A DNA stretch of 64,000 nucleotides from Oscillospiraceae bacterium (GTDB lineage Bacteria > Bacillota > Clostridia > Oscillospirales > Ruminococcaceae), in NCBI GenBank assembly GCA_022787085.1, contig JALFVE010000040.1, positions 1 to 64,000 on the forward strand. The letters are read 5' to 3'. Below, one piece after another: positions 24,502 through 33,507 of this stretch. The notes below the pieces were generated by a model. It did no database searches, was not told where the DNA came from, and saw only the letters and a program-made list of their open reading frames with translations. The translations under genes were made by a program, and so were the position numbers. Every line of letters starts with the position of its first letter. Positions within the stretch are counted from its first letter, which is position 1.

Positions 24502-26259
24502 TTATTTACAATCAAGTATCTCAGGCAGCATATGCACCCGATTAAAAGGAAAGGTGAAATAATATCCGTCGACAAAATCCGAAACCATTGAAATTATTTC
24601 CTTAGCAAGAGCAATGCCCGCAGCCTCTCCATCCTCCCTTGAGCCGTTTTCGGGATAGCGGGAAATGATCTCATCGGTAACGTTCACGCCAGAGATCTCA
24701 TTTTTCATAAACAGAGCATTTCTGCGGCTCACAAGTGGCATGATCCCGCAGAGGATAAGCGCACCCGTTTCGTTTTTTATCCGTCTGAGCCTGTCAGCGT
24801 CATCAGCGGAAAAAACAGGCTGGGACATGAAAAACACCGCTCCCGCAGCCATTTTCTTTTTTACTCTCATGATCTCGTTATCAAGATTTCTGCGGTTCTG
24901 ATTTACCGCTCCCCCGCAGCATATGGGACGGGATGCGAACATATCCGAATTAAGCTCCGAAGCTATGCGCAGCAGCCCCACAGAATCAAAATTGAATACG
25001 GATTTCACCGTCTGACGTGCCGCCGCAGGAATGGGATCTCCCGTTATCATCAGAGCATTCCCGATCCCGCTAAGATGCGCACCCATAAGCGCAGAACGGA
25101 TAGCAAGAGCATTTTTGTCACGGCAGCAGATGTGGGGCATGACCTCCATACCCGTTTCCCTGCGCACCTTTGCCGCCATCAGAACAGAATCCGCTCTTGT
25201 TCTTCCCGAAGGAGAATCGGGGAAGGTGAGAACATCTACTCCCGCATTTTTCAGAAAATGCGCCGAGCTCATAAGCTTTTCGTCGTCACCGTCAAGAGGC
25301 GGGACAAGCTCGGCGGCAATAAGCTTTTCCTTTCTGACATCCCCGTTTTTGTTATAGATAAAGCCCGAATAAACAGGCTTTTTCTCTTCCCCATCCTTTT
25401 TCACATTTGCCTTCGGAGAGGGTGCCCTGCCCTTTAAAAGCTCCGCAGCTTTCCTGATATAGCCGGGGTCTGTACCGCAGCAGCCGCCAAGAATATCCGC
25501 TCCCAGCTCGGATATTTCCGAAAGCTTTCCCGAAAAATGCTCTGCAGCGCTGCCGAAGGAAAGCTGATTTCTTGACATAACGGGATATCCCGAATTTGGC
25601 AGAACGGACAGAAAAACATTTTCGGGAACGGAGATTTTTTTAAGTATCCCGCTCATGTGAACAGGTCCCACGCCGCAGTTAAGTCCCACGCAGTCCGCAA
25701 ATGAAGCTGCCTCGGAAAAGAGACGTTCTGCGTTTCGTCCCGAGGGACTGCTTCCGTAGCGGTCAACGCAGAAGGTGGCGATAATAAAAACATCGCTGCC
25801 GTACTTCTGCCTGATTTTTTCCATTGCGGGGAGAAGTGAAACCGTGTCGGAAAAGGACTCAAAATTAATAATGTCAATGCCCTTTGAAATAAATATTTCC
25901 GCCGCCTTGAAATATTCCTCTGCGGCAGCCTCGTCAGACAGCTTTATCGCCTCACCGATATCCCCCGCAATATAAATTCCATCAGCACATTCAAGGGCTA
26001 TGTCGGCAGCTGCCGAAATATTTTCTGCGACCCGTTCCCACGGCATACCAAGCTCAGCGGAATTAGAAGCAAAGGTGTTTGTGCGGATAAGCTCCGCACC
26101 CGCTTGTATATATTCCCTGTGTATCTCGGCAACACGTTCCCTGTGCAGAGTGTTTGCAAGCTCGGGGCTTTCATCTGTGCCGAATTTACCTGCGTAATAT
26201 GTGCCGAATGAGCCGTCAGCAATGATTATACGGCTTTTAAGGCGTTCTCTGATGTTCAT
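24502..26259 (-). CDS. Homocysteine S-methyltransferase / methylenetetrahydrofolate reductase fusion
   Basis: 585-residue two-domain protein like Bacillus YitJ. The N-terminal half (about 1-285) is a homocysteine methyltransferase with zinc ligands in GLNCGVG and GGCCGTDP. The C-terminal half (about 300-585) is an MTHFR barrel with ELVPPLDGD, HICCRDKN, GDP and FMSQPVF. Together they reduce methylene-THF and pass a methyl group to homocysteine to make methionine. ATG at 26259 overlaps the stop of the EAL gene by one base (TAATG), so the two genes are translationally coupled. No S-box riboswitch is seen in front. Confidence 0.92.
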   Translation of the reverse strand: MNIRERLKSRIIIADGSFGTYYAGKFGTDESPELANTLHRERVAEIHREYIQAGAELIRTNTFASNSAELGMPWERVAENISAAADIALECADGIYIAGDIGEAIKLSDEAAAEEYFKAAEIFISKGIDIINFESFSDTVSLLPAMEKIRQKYGSDVFIIATFCVDRYGSSPSGRNAERLFSEAASFADCVGLNCGVGPVHMSGILKKISVPENVFLSVLPNSGYPVMSRNQLSFGSAAEHFSGKLSEISELGADILGGCCGTDPGYIRKAAELLKGRAPSPKANVKKDGEEKKPVYSGFIYNKNGDVRKEKLIAAELVPPLDGDDEKLMSSAHFLKNAGVDVLTFPDSPSGRTRADSVLMAAKVRRETGMEVMPHICCRDKNALAIRSALMGAHLSGIGNALMITGDPIPAAARQTVKSVFNFDSVGLLRIASELNSDMFASRPICCGGAVNQNRRNLDNEIMRVKKKMAAGAVFFMSQPVFSADDADRLRRIKNETGALILCGIMPLVSRRNALFMKNEISGVNVTDEIISRYPENGSREDGEAAGIALAKEIISMVSDFVDGYYFTFPFNRVHMLPEILDCK

Positions 26260-28193
26260 TATCCCGCCTGCTTTTCCTTTATAAATTCAATATAAGCCTC
26301 TTCGGAAATGGGACGGGAATAATAATATCCCTGCAAATAATGAACGCCCATTTCGGCAAGGCTGTTTGCCATTTCCTCGGTCTCCACGCCCTCTGCAACG
26401 ATATGCGCACCCAGAGAGCTTACCATTTTAACGGTATTTGTGAGAATGATCTCGGATTTAGTCTTTTTGTTTTCCCCGAAGCTGGGCCAGATAAGGCTCT
26501 TGTCGAATTTAACAAGATCGTAATTCACCTCGGACATTTTGGAAAGATTGGAGTATCCCGTTCCGAAATCGTCCATGGAGAAGCTGCAGCCCATTTCACG
26601 GAATCGCTTCATATTCCTCTCAAGCATAGAAGCGGACTCCACAGCGGTAGTCTCGGTTATCTCCAGATTAATGGACGAGGGAGAGATCCCGTATTTTTTC
26701 ATAATACCCGAAAAGCCAGCGGGAACAGCCTCGTCAACGCTCTGGAGAGCGGAGAGATTCACCTCGATATAATCGACCTTCAGCCCCATATCCCGCATGG
26801 ATTTGATAGTTTTGCAGACCTTTTCAAAAACGATCTCGCCTATCTTGATAATGTAGCCGTTTTTCTCCGCCAGAGGGATAAATTCCTCGGGGGAAACAAA
26901 GCCCAGAGTTTCCTTGTCCTTGAGCCTTACGAGAGCCTCGGAGGAAACGAAAGCCTTCTTCTCAGTGGAATAAATGGGCTGATAAACTACCTCGAAGCCG
27001 TCGTTCTCAATGGCGTCGAGCATCATTTTGCTGAGTATCTCGCTGCGTTTTTTCCGCTCTGCGATCTCGCTGTTCACCGCTCTCACAAAGCCAGTGCCGC
27101 CATATTCCGTTCCACAGGCGATAAGGTCGTGGATATCCGCAGGCTCATCAGTTATCTCGGGGCATTTCATGGTCACAGCGTGAGATTTCAGCTCAATTGA
27201 TGCGTCCTCCAGCCTATATGGATAGGAGAGCTTTCTTTCAAGCTTCACAAGCTTGTCGCCGAAGTTCTCATCGCTTTCCGGGATAATAACGGCAAAAACA
27301 TTGCTTCCCAGACGGTAAACGGGGGACATAAACATATATCTCATATCCTCGGAGACCATCTTCATCAGCTCCTCAAAGCGATAGAAGCCGATGCTGTCTA
27401 TAACGATATCCTCATCGTCGATAATAAGAGCAGCCAAATTCACATTCTTTTTGCCGAGGCAGTTGGTATTTTCATAGAACACCTGTAAAAATGCACGGTT
27501 ATTGAAGGCTCCCGTATTCTCGTCAATGAAAACATTCGGATTCTCAAAGGAGAAGTAAAGAGCGGAAATGCTGAGAGAAATAGCAAGTCCCGAAAGCAGC
27601 AGGTAGGGATTCAGGAGCTGAATGAGCGCAACAACAATCCAGATAATAAGCTGCATTCTCAAAGCAAAGCGCTTCTTTTCGTACAATACATCCTTGTACC
27701 TGAAGGTCTCTGCAAAGGTAAAGACAATGTAGACCGCCACGCCCGCATAAAGGAAATCCACAGGTGAACCATAGGAATAAACGCCGCTTTCGTCGCAGAT
27801 ATATTCGATATCGCCCAGCAGCATACCAAGCGTGCAGATGATATATGGCAGTATCCAGACTGCGATAAGAGCATTGTTAATGTTTTTGTTTCTTGCATTC
27901 CCCGTAAATTCCACATAAGCGGACATACCGAAAACCACCGTGAGCATAAGGATATAATAGACCCTGTGGATAATATCCGTTACCGCCGAACCGGGGAACA
28001 TATATATGGAATAAACCGTAGCAATGTCAAAAAGCATATAGACCGCCGACACGCACAGCATACCGCTGAAAATCCTTGTGGTAAGCAGCTTTATCCGCTT
28101 TGACCTTATAAAGTCGATGATAACAAGTATCAGAAAGCAAAGGGATGCCACCTGTAATCTGATGCTTGTACCGATCTCAAAATCAAATCCCAT
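26259..28193 (-). CDS. Membrane-bound EAL-domain c-di-GMP phosphodiesterase with degenerate GGDEF
   Basis: 644 residues. The N-terminus has seven to eight membrane segments (about 5-225). A GGDEF-like region (about 235-375) follows; its catalytic loop reads GSNVFAVIIPESDENF, so it has no cyclase motif. The C-terminal EAL domain (about 395-640) keeps the metal and catalytic residues: SEALVRL, EVNLS, EITETT, MDDFGTGYS, VKFDKS, AEGVETEE and QGYYYSRP. It probably hydrolyses c-di-GMP under control of the membrane region. The start at 28193 is chosen for AAAGGA 9 nt upstream. Confidence 0.9.
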   Translation of the reverse strand: MGFDFEIGTSIRLQVASLCFLILVIIDFIRSKRIKLLTTRIFSGMLCVSAVYMLFDIATVYSIYMFPGSAVTDIIHRVYYILMLTVVFGMSAYVEFTGNARNKNINNALIAVWILPYIICTLGMLLGDIEYICDESGVYSYGSPVDFLYAGVAVYIVFTFAETFRYKDVLYEKKRFALRMQLIIWIVVALIQLLNPYLLLSGLAISLSISALYFSFENPNVFIDENTGAFNNRAFLQVFYENTNCLGKKNVNLAALIIDDEDIVIDSIGFYRFEELMKMVSEDMRYMFMSPVYRLGSNVFAVIIPESDENFGDKLVKLERKLSYPYRLEDASIELKSHAVTMKCPEITDEPADIHDLIACGTEYGGTGFVRAVNSEIAERKKRSEILSKMMLDAIENDGFEVVYQPIYSTEKKAFVSSEALVRLKDKETLGFVSPEEFIPLAEKNGYIIKIGEIVFEKVCKTIKSMRDMGLKVDYIEVNLSALQSVDEAVPAGFSGIMKKYGISPSSINLEITETTAVESASMLERNMKRFREMGCSFSMDDFGTGYSNLSKMSEVNYDLVKFDKSLIWPSFGENKKTKSEIILTNTVKMVSSLGAHIVAEGVETEEMANSLAEMGVHYLQGYYYSRPISEEAYIEFIKEKQAG

Positions 28194-28355
28194 TTTTTTC
28201 ATTCCTTTCACGATCGGGAATTTTCCAGATATCATTATACCATATTTTTCTGTCCTTTTCAACTGTTTTTTCTTTTATTATTCGTATTTTCATTTTATCT
28301 GACAGGAATTTAATCATAATTTTAACTGTTTTTAAGAAAAAAATCGTAAAAATCA

Positions 28356-28384
28356 TTGATTTTTTTATAGGAATATGATAAAAT
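28356..28384 (+). promoter_or_regulatory. Promoter of the nfeD-SPFH operon
   Basis: TTGATT, 17-nt spacer, TAAAAT, about 43 nt before the nfeD start. Confidence 0.65.
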
Positions 28385-28426
28385 AGAATCAACACAAAAA
28401 ATCAGACGGAAGGAGTTAGGTTTATT

Positions 28427-28864
28427 ATGATGTACATTCTTTGGATCATTGTAATGGTCGCCGCTGTTCTTGTGGAAGCAGCCTCCTTTACGCTGCTGTC
28501 CATATGGTTTGCCGCAGGAGCACTTGCCGCTGTCATAGCAGCGCTGCTGGGAGCAGGCGTTGGCGTTCAGGTGGGAGTATTCCTGGGAGTTTCCCTGATA
28601 CTTCTGGCAGCAACCCGTCCCCTGCTCAGAAAATTCATGCCGAGAAAATACATCCCCACCAACGGCGAGCTTGATCTGGGCAAAACCGCCGTTGTGATCG
28701 AGCGTATCGACAGCATGGCAGGCACCGGCAGAGTACGCCTCGATGGCGTGGACTGGGGCGCAGCCTCCGCAGACGGAGCAATTATCGAAGAGGGGACTTC
28801 GGTAACGGTCATTGCAAAGGGTGCGGCATATCTCACCGTGCAGCCCGTTTCCAAATCCATATAA
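28427..28864 (+). CDS. NfeD family membrane protein
   Basis: 145 residues: two to three N-terminal membrane segments (about 3-65) and a C-terminal OB-fold domain (about 80-142) with the pattern LGKTAVVIERID..GRVRLDGVDWGA. Short NfeD proteins are paired with SPFH/stomatin proteins in membrane microdomains, and the SPFH gene is the next gene here (29 nt gap). The second Met is an equally possible start. GGAGT precedes it. Confidence 0.9.
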   Translation: MMYILWIIVMVAAVLVEAASFTLLSIWFAAGALAAVIAALLGAGVGVQVGVFLGVSLILLAATRPLLRKFMPRKYIPTNGELDLGKTAVVIERIDSMAGTGRVRLDGVDWGAASADGAIIEEGTSVTVIAKGAAYLTVQPVSKSI

Positions 28865-28893
28865 TCACATAAACACAAAAGGAGAAATGTATC

Positions 28894-29853
28894 ATGGTTA
28901 TTGCAGTCATCATTATTATTCTTGCGATCATCTTTATTTCGGGAATCAAGATCGTTCCTCAGGCGCAGGTTTACGTTGTGGAGCGTCTCGGAACCTTCAA
29001 GGGCGCACTTCACACAGGACCTCATTACGTTATCCCCATCTTTGACAAGGTGGTAAAGAAGGTATCCATCAAGGAGCAGGTAGTTGACTTCAAGCCCCAG
29101 CCCGTTATCACGAAGGATAATGTTACCATGCAGATAGATACTGTGGTATTCTTCACAGTAACCGACGCAAAGCTTTATACCTACGGCGTTGAAAGACCTC
29201 TCTCCGCAATCGAGAATCTCTCCGCAACCACCCTCCGAAATATTATCGGTGAAATGGAACTTGACGCAACTCTCACCTCCCGTGACGTTATCAACACCAA
29301 GATCACCGCTATCCTCGACCAGGCGACCGACCGCTGGGGAATCAAGGTAAACAGAGTTGAGCTTAAAAATATCCTTCCTCCCAGAGAGATTCAGGACGCC
29401 ATGGAAAAGCAGATGAAGGCAGAGCGTGAGAGACGTGAAAAGATCCTTCAGGCAGAGGGTGAAAAGAAGTCTCAGGTGCTTGTGGCAGAGGGTGAAAAGG
29501 AATCAAAGATACTTCGTGCCGAGGCAGATAAGCAGGCTGCGATCCTCCAGGCAGAGGCTCAGAAGCAGGCTATGATCCTCCGTGCCGACGCTGTAAGACA
29601 GCAGAAGATACTCGAGGCTGAGGGTGAGGCTGAATCCATCAGAAACGTTCAGCAGGCTCTTGCAGACACTATCAGACAGCTGAATGAGGCTAATCCTACT
29701 CAGAACGTTATCGCCATCAAGAGCCTTGAGGCATTTGCAAAGGCTGCCGACGGCAAGGCAACAAAGATAATAATCCCCTCCGAAATACAGAGCCTTGCAG
29801 GACTTGCAACCTCCGTCAAGGAGCTTGTTGCCGCTGACAAGACCGAGGAATGA
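28894..29853 (+). CDS. qmcA: SPFH/stomatin-like membrane protein (QmcA type)
   Basis: 319 residues. One N-terminal membrane anchor (about 1-20), an SPFH domain (about 20-185, with VPQAQVYVVERLG and NILPPREIQDAM) and a long charged coiled coil (about 175-265) built from AEGEKKSQ/AEGEKESK/AEADKQ-type repeats. Such proteins oligomerise in the membrane and scaffold proteases or transporters. Operon partner of the NfeD gene upstream; a strong terminator follows. Confidence 0.93.
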   Translation: MVIAVIIIILAIIFISGIKIVPQAQVYVVERLGTFKGALHTGPHYVIPIFDKVVKKVSIKEQVVDFKPQPVITKDNVTMQIDTVVFFTVTDAKLYTYGVERPLSAIENLSATTLRNIIGEMELDATLTSRDVINTKITAILDQATDRWGIKVNRVELKNILPPREIQDAMEKQMKAERERREKILQAEGEKKSQVLVAEGEKESKILRAEADKQAAILQAEAQKQAMILRADAVRQQKILEAEGEAESIRNVQQALADTIRQLNEANPTQNVIAIKSLEAFAKAADGKATKIIIPSEIQSLAGLATSVKELVAADKTEE

Positions 29854-29868
29854 TAATTTAAATATCTG

Positions 29869-29903
29869 TCGGACGCCCGATTTCGGACGTCCGATTTTTT
29901 TTT
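29869..29903 (+). terminator. Terminator after the SPFH gene
   Basis: TCGGACG/CGTCCGA stem followed by nine T. Confidence 0.85.
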
Positions 29904-29938
29904 GCACTGAAATTTAATATACATGAACGGATTATCCA

Positions 29939-29967
29939 TTGATTTTTTCTAGAGAATGTGATAAAAT
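29939..29967 (+). promoter_or_regulatory. Promoter of the acyltransferase gene
   Basis: TTGATT, 17-nt spacer, TAAAAT, about 50 nt before the chosen start. Confidence 0.65.
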
Positions 29968-30019
29968 TATGTTGATAGATATCAGCCCGACATATCGTAA
30001 TTTGTTGGAGGAAAGCTCT

Positions 30020-31030
30020 ATGGAGCATAAGGAAAATATTAATTATAAACTGAATCTTTTAAAAGGCTTTGCCTGTATTGGAGTAGTATTCATACATATA
30101 ACATTTCCGGGAATATTCGGTGAAATTGTAAAATTAGCGTCAGATTATGCAGTACCGATTTTCTTTATGATTGCGGGATATTATGCTTTTGGAAATGGTA
30201 CAGCAGTAGTAAAACGCAGATTAATCAAAATTATAAAAATATTTGTGTATGCATATTTATTGTTTTTTGCTCTTAAAGCAGCAGATGCGATAATGAACCA
30301 TGAAATAGGGGTATTATGGCTTTGTGATCTTTTTAATTGGAAAACTGCTATTAAATGTATTGTTTTCTGTACGATAGACTTTGCAATACCATTGTGGTAT
30401 TTAATTGCAATGATCGAGACATATATCGTTTGGTATTTTATTGTCAAGAATCAAAAAGAACAATTCACACTAAAAATTCTTCCATTTTTGTTCGTTTTGC
30501 AAATATTGTTAACTTCATATTGTGAAACTATGCAGCTTGAATGGTTTTGGAAAATTAACTTTCCTACACGCGCGATGCCTTGGTTTTTACTTGGATATTA
30601 TATGCATACGGACAAAGCAAAAAAAATAAGAAATATTGATTCTCATATATTGGTTATTTTGGCAGCGGCGGGTTGTGTTATTGCTGTAATTCCTACTTTG
30701 TTTAGTCTGCCATTAAAATTTACTATCATAGGTTATCTTCCATATTCGGTTGGATTGTTTGCTTTATCTTTAAAAAATCCATACAACAGTGTTTGCAAAG
30801 TTATAGAATACATTGGCGAAAAGCTATCACTGAATATTTATATATTCCACTCTTTGATTAATTCCGTGACAGGCTTTATGTGTCACAGAATATTGGGAAT
30901 TGATACCGAAACATGCGTATGGCAATGGTGCCGACCGATTATTGTTTTGATTTGTACAATATTAGCGTCATGGTTAGTCCACATTATTCTGAACAATATA
31001 AAAAGCCGAACAAAGTCAACCGTTTCATAG
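30020..31030 (+). CDS. Acyltransferase family 3 membrane protein
   Basis: 336 residues with about ten membrane segments. The conserved His of the acyltransferase-3 family is in LKGFACIGVVFIHITFPG (about 15-32), and PIFFMIAGYY follows. Such proteins O-acetylate exported polysaccharides or cell-wall sugars. The start at 30020 has GGAGG upstream; an earlier in-frame start begins 81 nt back and lacks one. The gene is visibly richer in A/T than its neighbours, and its codons end in A/T much more often, which suggests acquisition by transfer. It stands between two ordinary housekeeping operons. Confidence 0.85.
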   Translation: MEHKENINYKLNLLKGFACIGVVFIHITFPGIFGEIVKLASDYAVPIFFMIAGYYAFGNGTAVVKRRLIKIIKIFVYAYLLFFALKAADAIMNHEIGVLWLCDLFNWKTAIKCIVFCTIDFAIPLWYLIAMIETYIVWYFIVKNQKEQFTLKILPFLFVLQILLTSYCETMQLEWFWKINFPTRAMPWFLLGYYMHTDKAKKIRNIDSHILVILAAAGCVIAVIPTLFSLPLKFTIIGYLPYSVGLFALSLKNPYNSVCKVIEYIGEKLSLNIYIFHSLINSVTGFMCHRILGIDTETCVWQWCRPIIVLICTILASWLVHIILNNIKSRTKSTVS

Positions 31031-31194
31031 AAGTGTGGTTTCTGCGAGAGCAATATTCAATTCATGGCTATTGTAAAAGCATAATGGATCAGATTATTAA
31101 TATAAATTCCAATTGTAAGGCAGTTTCAATAATATTGATTGTTTATTCGCTTTCATCGTGAAAGATCAAATAAAAAAACAGGAGGTTATGAAAA

Positions 31195-32682
31195 ATGATA
31201 AACGAAAGCATTGCAGCACTTGCGAATTACGGTCTTGAAAACGGACTTATCGCTCCCGAAGACAGGACTTTTGCCATTAATTCCATACTTGCCGTTATGG
31301 AGCTGGACGAATTTGAAGAGCCTCAGAGCGTCCCCGAAAAGCCCCTTGAGGAAATTCTGAAGGCACTTCTGGATAATGCCTGCGAAAGGGGCATTATTCA
31401 GAACAGCGTGGTTTACCGAGATCTTTTTGATACAAAGCTCATGGCGTGCCTCACTCCCCGTCCCTCTGAGGTCATCGGCAAATTCAGAAAGGAATATGCC
31501 GAGTCTCCGGTTAAGGCAACGGATAATTTCTACAAATTCAGTCAGGATACGGATTATATCCGCCGCTACAGAATCGCCAAGGACATCAGATGGAAGGCTT
31601 CCACCGAATACGGCGAGCTTGACATCACCATAAATCTCTCCAAGCCCGAAAAGGACCCCAAAGCCATCGCCGCCGCAAAAAATGCAAAGCAGAGCGGCTA
31701 TCCCAAGTGCCTGTTATGCACCGAAAACGTCGGCTATGCAGGCAGGGTAAATCACCCCGCAAGGCAGAATCACCGCATAATCCCCGTGGAAATATGCGGC
31801 GAGGAATGGGGCTTTCAGTATTCCCCCTATGTTTACTACAACGAGCACTGCATCCTTTTCAATCAGAAGCACACCCCGATGGTGATCGACAAAATGGCAT
31901 TTGAAAAGCTTTTTGATTTTGTAAGACAGTTCCCCCATTATTTCATCGGTTCAAACGCCGATCTTCCCATAGTAGGCGGCTCCATACTGAGCCACGAGCA
32001 TTTTCAGGGCGGAAACTACACCTTTGCAATGGCAAAGGCTCAGATTGAAAAGGAATATGTTATAAAGGGCTTTGAGGACGTTAAGGCGGGCAGGATAAAA
32101 TGGCCTATGTCCGTTATCAGATTAAGCGGCGAACGTCCCGAAAGGCTTGCGGAGCTTGCAGAGCATATCCTCAGAAGCTGGAGAGGCTACACAGATGAAG
32201 CGTCATTCATATTTGCCGAAACAGACGGCGAGCCTCACAGCACCATCACTCCCATTGCCCGCAGAAACGGCAGCAGCTATGAGCTTGACCTTGTTCTGAG
32301 AAACAACATCACCACCGAGGAGCATCCTCTGGGAGTTTTCCACCCTCACGCCGAGCTTCACCACATCAAGAAGGAGAATATCGGTCTTATCGAGGTAATG
32401 GGTCTTGCCGTTCTCCCCGCCCGTCTCAGGTCGGAGATGGAGCTTCTGGAAAAGGCGCTTATCGAAGATCCCAACAGCCTGCGCAATGATCCCGTTCTGG
32501 AAAAGCACGCCGACTGGGCAGAGGAATTTTCCTCACGCAGATCCATCACCCCTGAGAATGTTTCCGATGTGGTGAAGGACGAGATCGGCAAGGTCTTTGC
32601 TCAGGTACTTGAGCACGCAGGCGTTTACAAACGCACTCCCGAGGGCATGGCGGCTTTTGACAGATTTATGGATTCCCTTTGA
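31195..32682 (+). CDS. galT: UDP-glucose-hexose-1-phosphate uridylyltransferase (Firmicute type)
   Basis: 495 residues, the length of the Firmicute family-2 GalT rather than the shorter enterobacterial enzyme. It moves UMP between UDP-glucose and galactose-1-phosphate in the Leloir pathway. Seen: CLLCTENVGYAGRVNHPARQNH (its start CLLCTENVGY, about 173-182), FSPYVYYNEHC-like QYSPYVYYNEHC, GGSILSHEHFQGG with the catalytic-type His pair, and HPHAELHHIKKENIG. AGGAGG lies 11 nt before ATG. galE and galK are not adjacent. Confidence 0.93.
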   Translation: MINESIAALANYGLENGLIAPEDRTFAINSILAVMELDEFEEPQSVPEKPLEEILKALLDNACERGIIQNSVVYRDLFDTKLMACLTPRPSEVIGKFRKEYAESPVKATDNFYKFSQDTDYIRRYRIAKDIRWKASTEYGELDITINLSKPEKDPKAIAAAKNAKQSGYPKCLLCTENVGYAGRVNHPARQNHRIIPVEICGEEWGFQYSPYVYYNEHCILFNQKHTPMVIDKMAFEKLFDFVRQFPHYFIGSNADLPIVGGSILSHEHFQGGNYTFAMAKAQIEKEYVIKGFEDVKAGRIKWPMSVIRLSGERPERLAELAEHILRSWRGYTDEASFIFAETDGEPHSTITPIARRNGSSYELDLVLRNNITTEEHPLGVFHPHAELHHIKKENIGLIEVMGLAVLPARLRSEMELLEKALIEDPNSLRNDPVLEKHADWAEEFSSRRSITPENVSDVVKDEIGKVFAQVLEHAGVYKRTPEGMAAFDRFMDSL

Positions 32683-32706
32683 TTTGCATTTTTTTGAAAA
32701 AAACTA

Positions 32707-32735
32707 TTGACTTTTTTCCCGTTCTGTAATATAAT
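32707..32735 (+). promoter_or_regulatory. Promoter of tRNA-Thr
   Basis: TTGACT, 17-nt spacer, TATAAT. A 10-bp hairpin (ATTCAGCATT/AATGCTGAAT, 32738-32760) lies between it and the tRNA. Confidence 0.75.
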
Positions 32736-32764
32736 ATATTCAGCATTTTTAATGCTGAATATTT

Positions 32765-32840
32765 GCTTGTGTAGCACAGTTGGTAGTGCAGCTCATTCGT
32801 AATGAGCAGGTCGCGTGTTCGAGTCACGTCACAAGCTCCA
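32765..32840 (+). tRNA. tRNA-Thr (anticodon CGT)
   Basis: 76 nt. Acceptor GCTTGTG pairs with CACAAGC; the discriminator T is followed by encoded CCA. Anticodon stem GCTCA/TGAGC with loop TTCGTAA, anticodon CGT at 32798-32800. T arm contains TTCGAGT. It reads ACG codons. Confidence 0.95.
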
Positions 32841-32850
32841 GAATTTTTCG

Positions 32851-32890
32851 CCCCGAAAGCTGCATAGAAATGTGGTTTTCGGGGATTTTT
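32851..32890 (+). terminator. Terminator after tRNA-Thr
   Basis: CCCCGAAA pairs with TTTTCGGGG around an 18-nt loop, followed by ATTTTT. Confidence 0.75.
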
Positions 32891-32996
32891 AATAATAATA
32901 TCCAGAAACAGACATTCATAAAAGCGCCGTCAAATCAACATACAAATTAATAAGAATGGTAGTAAGATATCCGCAGACCGGAGCGTTATTTTAATA

Positions 32997-33025
32997 TTGA
33001 CATTCCCCAAAAATGGAATTATAAT
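32997..33025 (+). promoter_or_regulatory. Promoter of the aroQ-pepP pair
   Basis: Perfect TTGACA, 17-nt spacer, TATAAT, 38 nt before aroQ. Confidence 0.8.
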
Positions 33026-33063
33026 AAGAATATAAAACACCCAAGAAAGGATATACTAAAAAA

Positions 33064-33507
33064 ATGAACGTTCTGATAATAAACGGACCAAACTTAAATC
33101 TTTTAGGAGAAAGAGAGCCGGGAACCTACGGCAGCGACAGCTATAAAAGCATATGTGAGGAGCTTGAGAAAAAGTCAGCAGAGCTTGGATTTACCGACTG
33201 CGAATGTTTTCAGTCAAATCACGAGGGCGAGATAATCGACCGAATCCATGCGGCAAGGCTGGATTTTTCGGGAATCGTCCTGAACGCAGGTGCGTACACA
33301 CATTACAGCTACGCCATCAGAGACGCTATCGCCGCAGTAAAAATACCGGTCATCGAGGTGCATATGTCCAATATCCACAAGAGAGAGGAATTCCGCCATA
33401 CCTCGGTAATATCCCCCGTCTGCGCAGGACAGATCGCTGGCTTCGGCAAGGAGAGCTATATTCTGGGTCTTTACGCTCTGAAAGCAATTCTGGAGGATAA
33501 AGCATGA
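33064..33507 (+). CDS. aroQ: Type II 3-dehydroquinate dehydratase
   Basis: 147 residues. Dehydrates 3-dehydroquinate to 3-dehydroshikimate in the shikimate pathway. Seen: NGPNLNLLGEREPGTYG with the active-site Arg and Tyr (about 7-23), FQSNHEGEIID, LNAGAYTHYSYAIRDA, EVHMSNIHKREEFRH with the catalytic His region. AAAGGA upstream. It overlaps the next gene by 4 nt (ATGA). The aroQ-yqhT-efp order is shared with Bacillus. Confidence 0.96.
   Translation: MNVLIINGPNLNLLGEREPGTYGSDSYKSICEELEKKSAELGFTDCECFQSNHEGEIIDRIHAARLDFSGIVLNAGAYTHYSYAIRDAIAAVKIPVIEVHMSNIHKREEFRHTSVISPVCAGQIAGFGKESYILGLYALKAILEDKA

Noticed and set aside
26340-27200. 286-codon open frame on the plus strand
   Set aside because: Antisense to the EAL gene; a shadow.
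29437-29640. DNA repeat in the SPFH gene
   Set aside because: The repetition is the coiled-coil AEGEK-type heptad coding, normal for this family.
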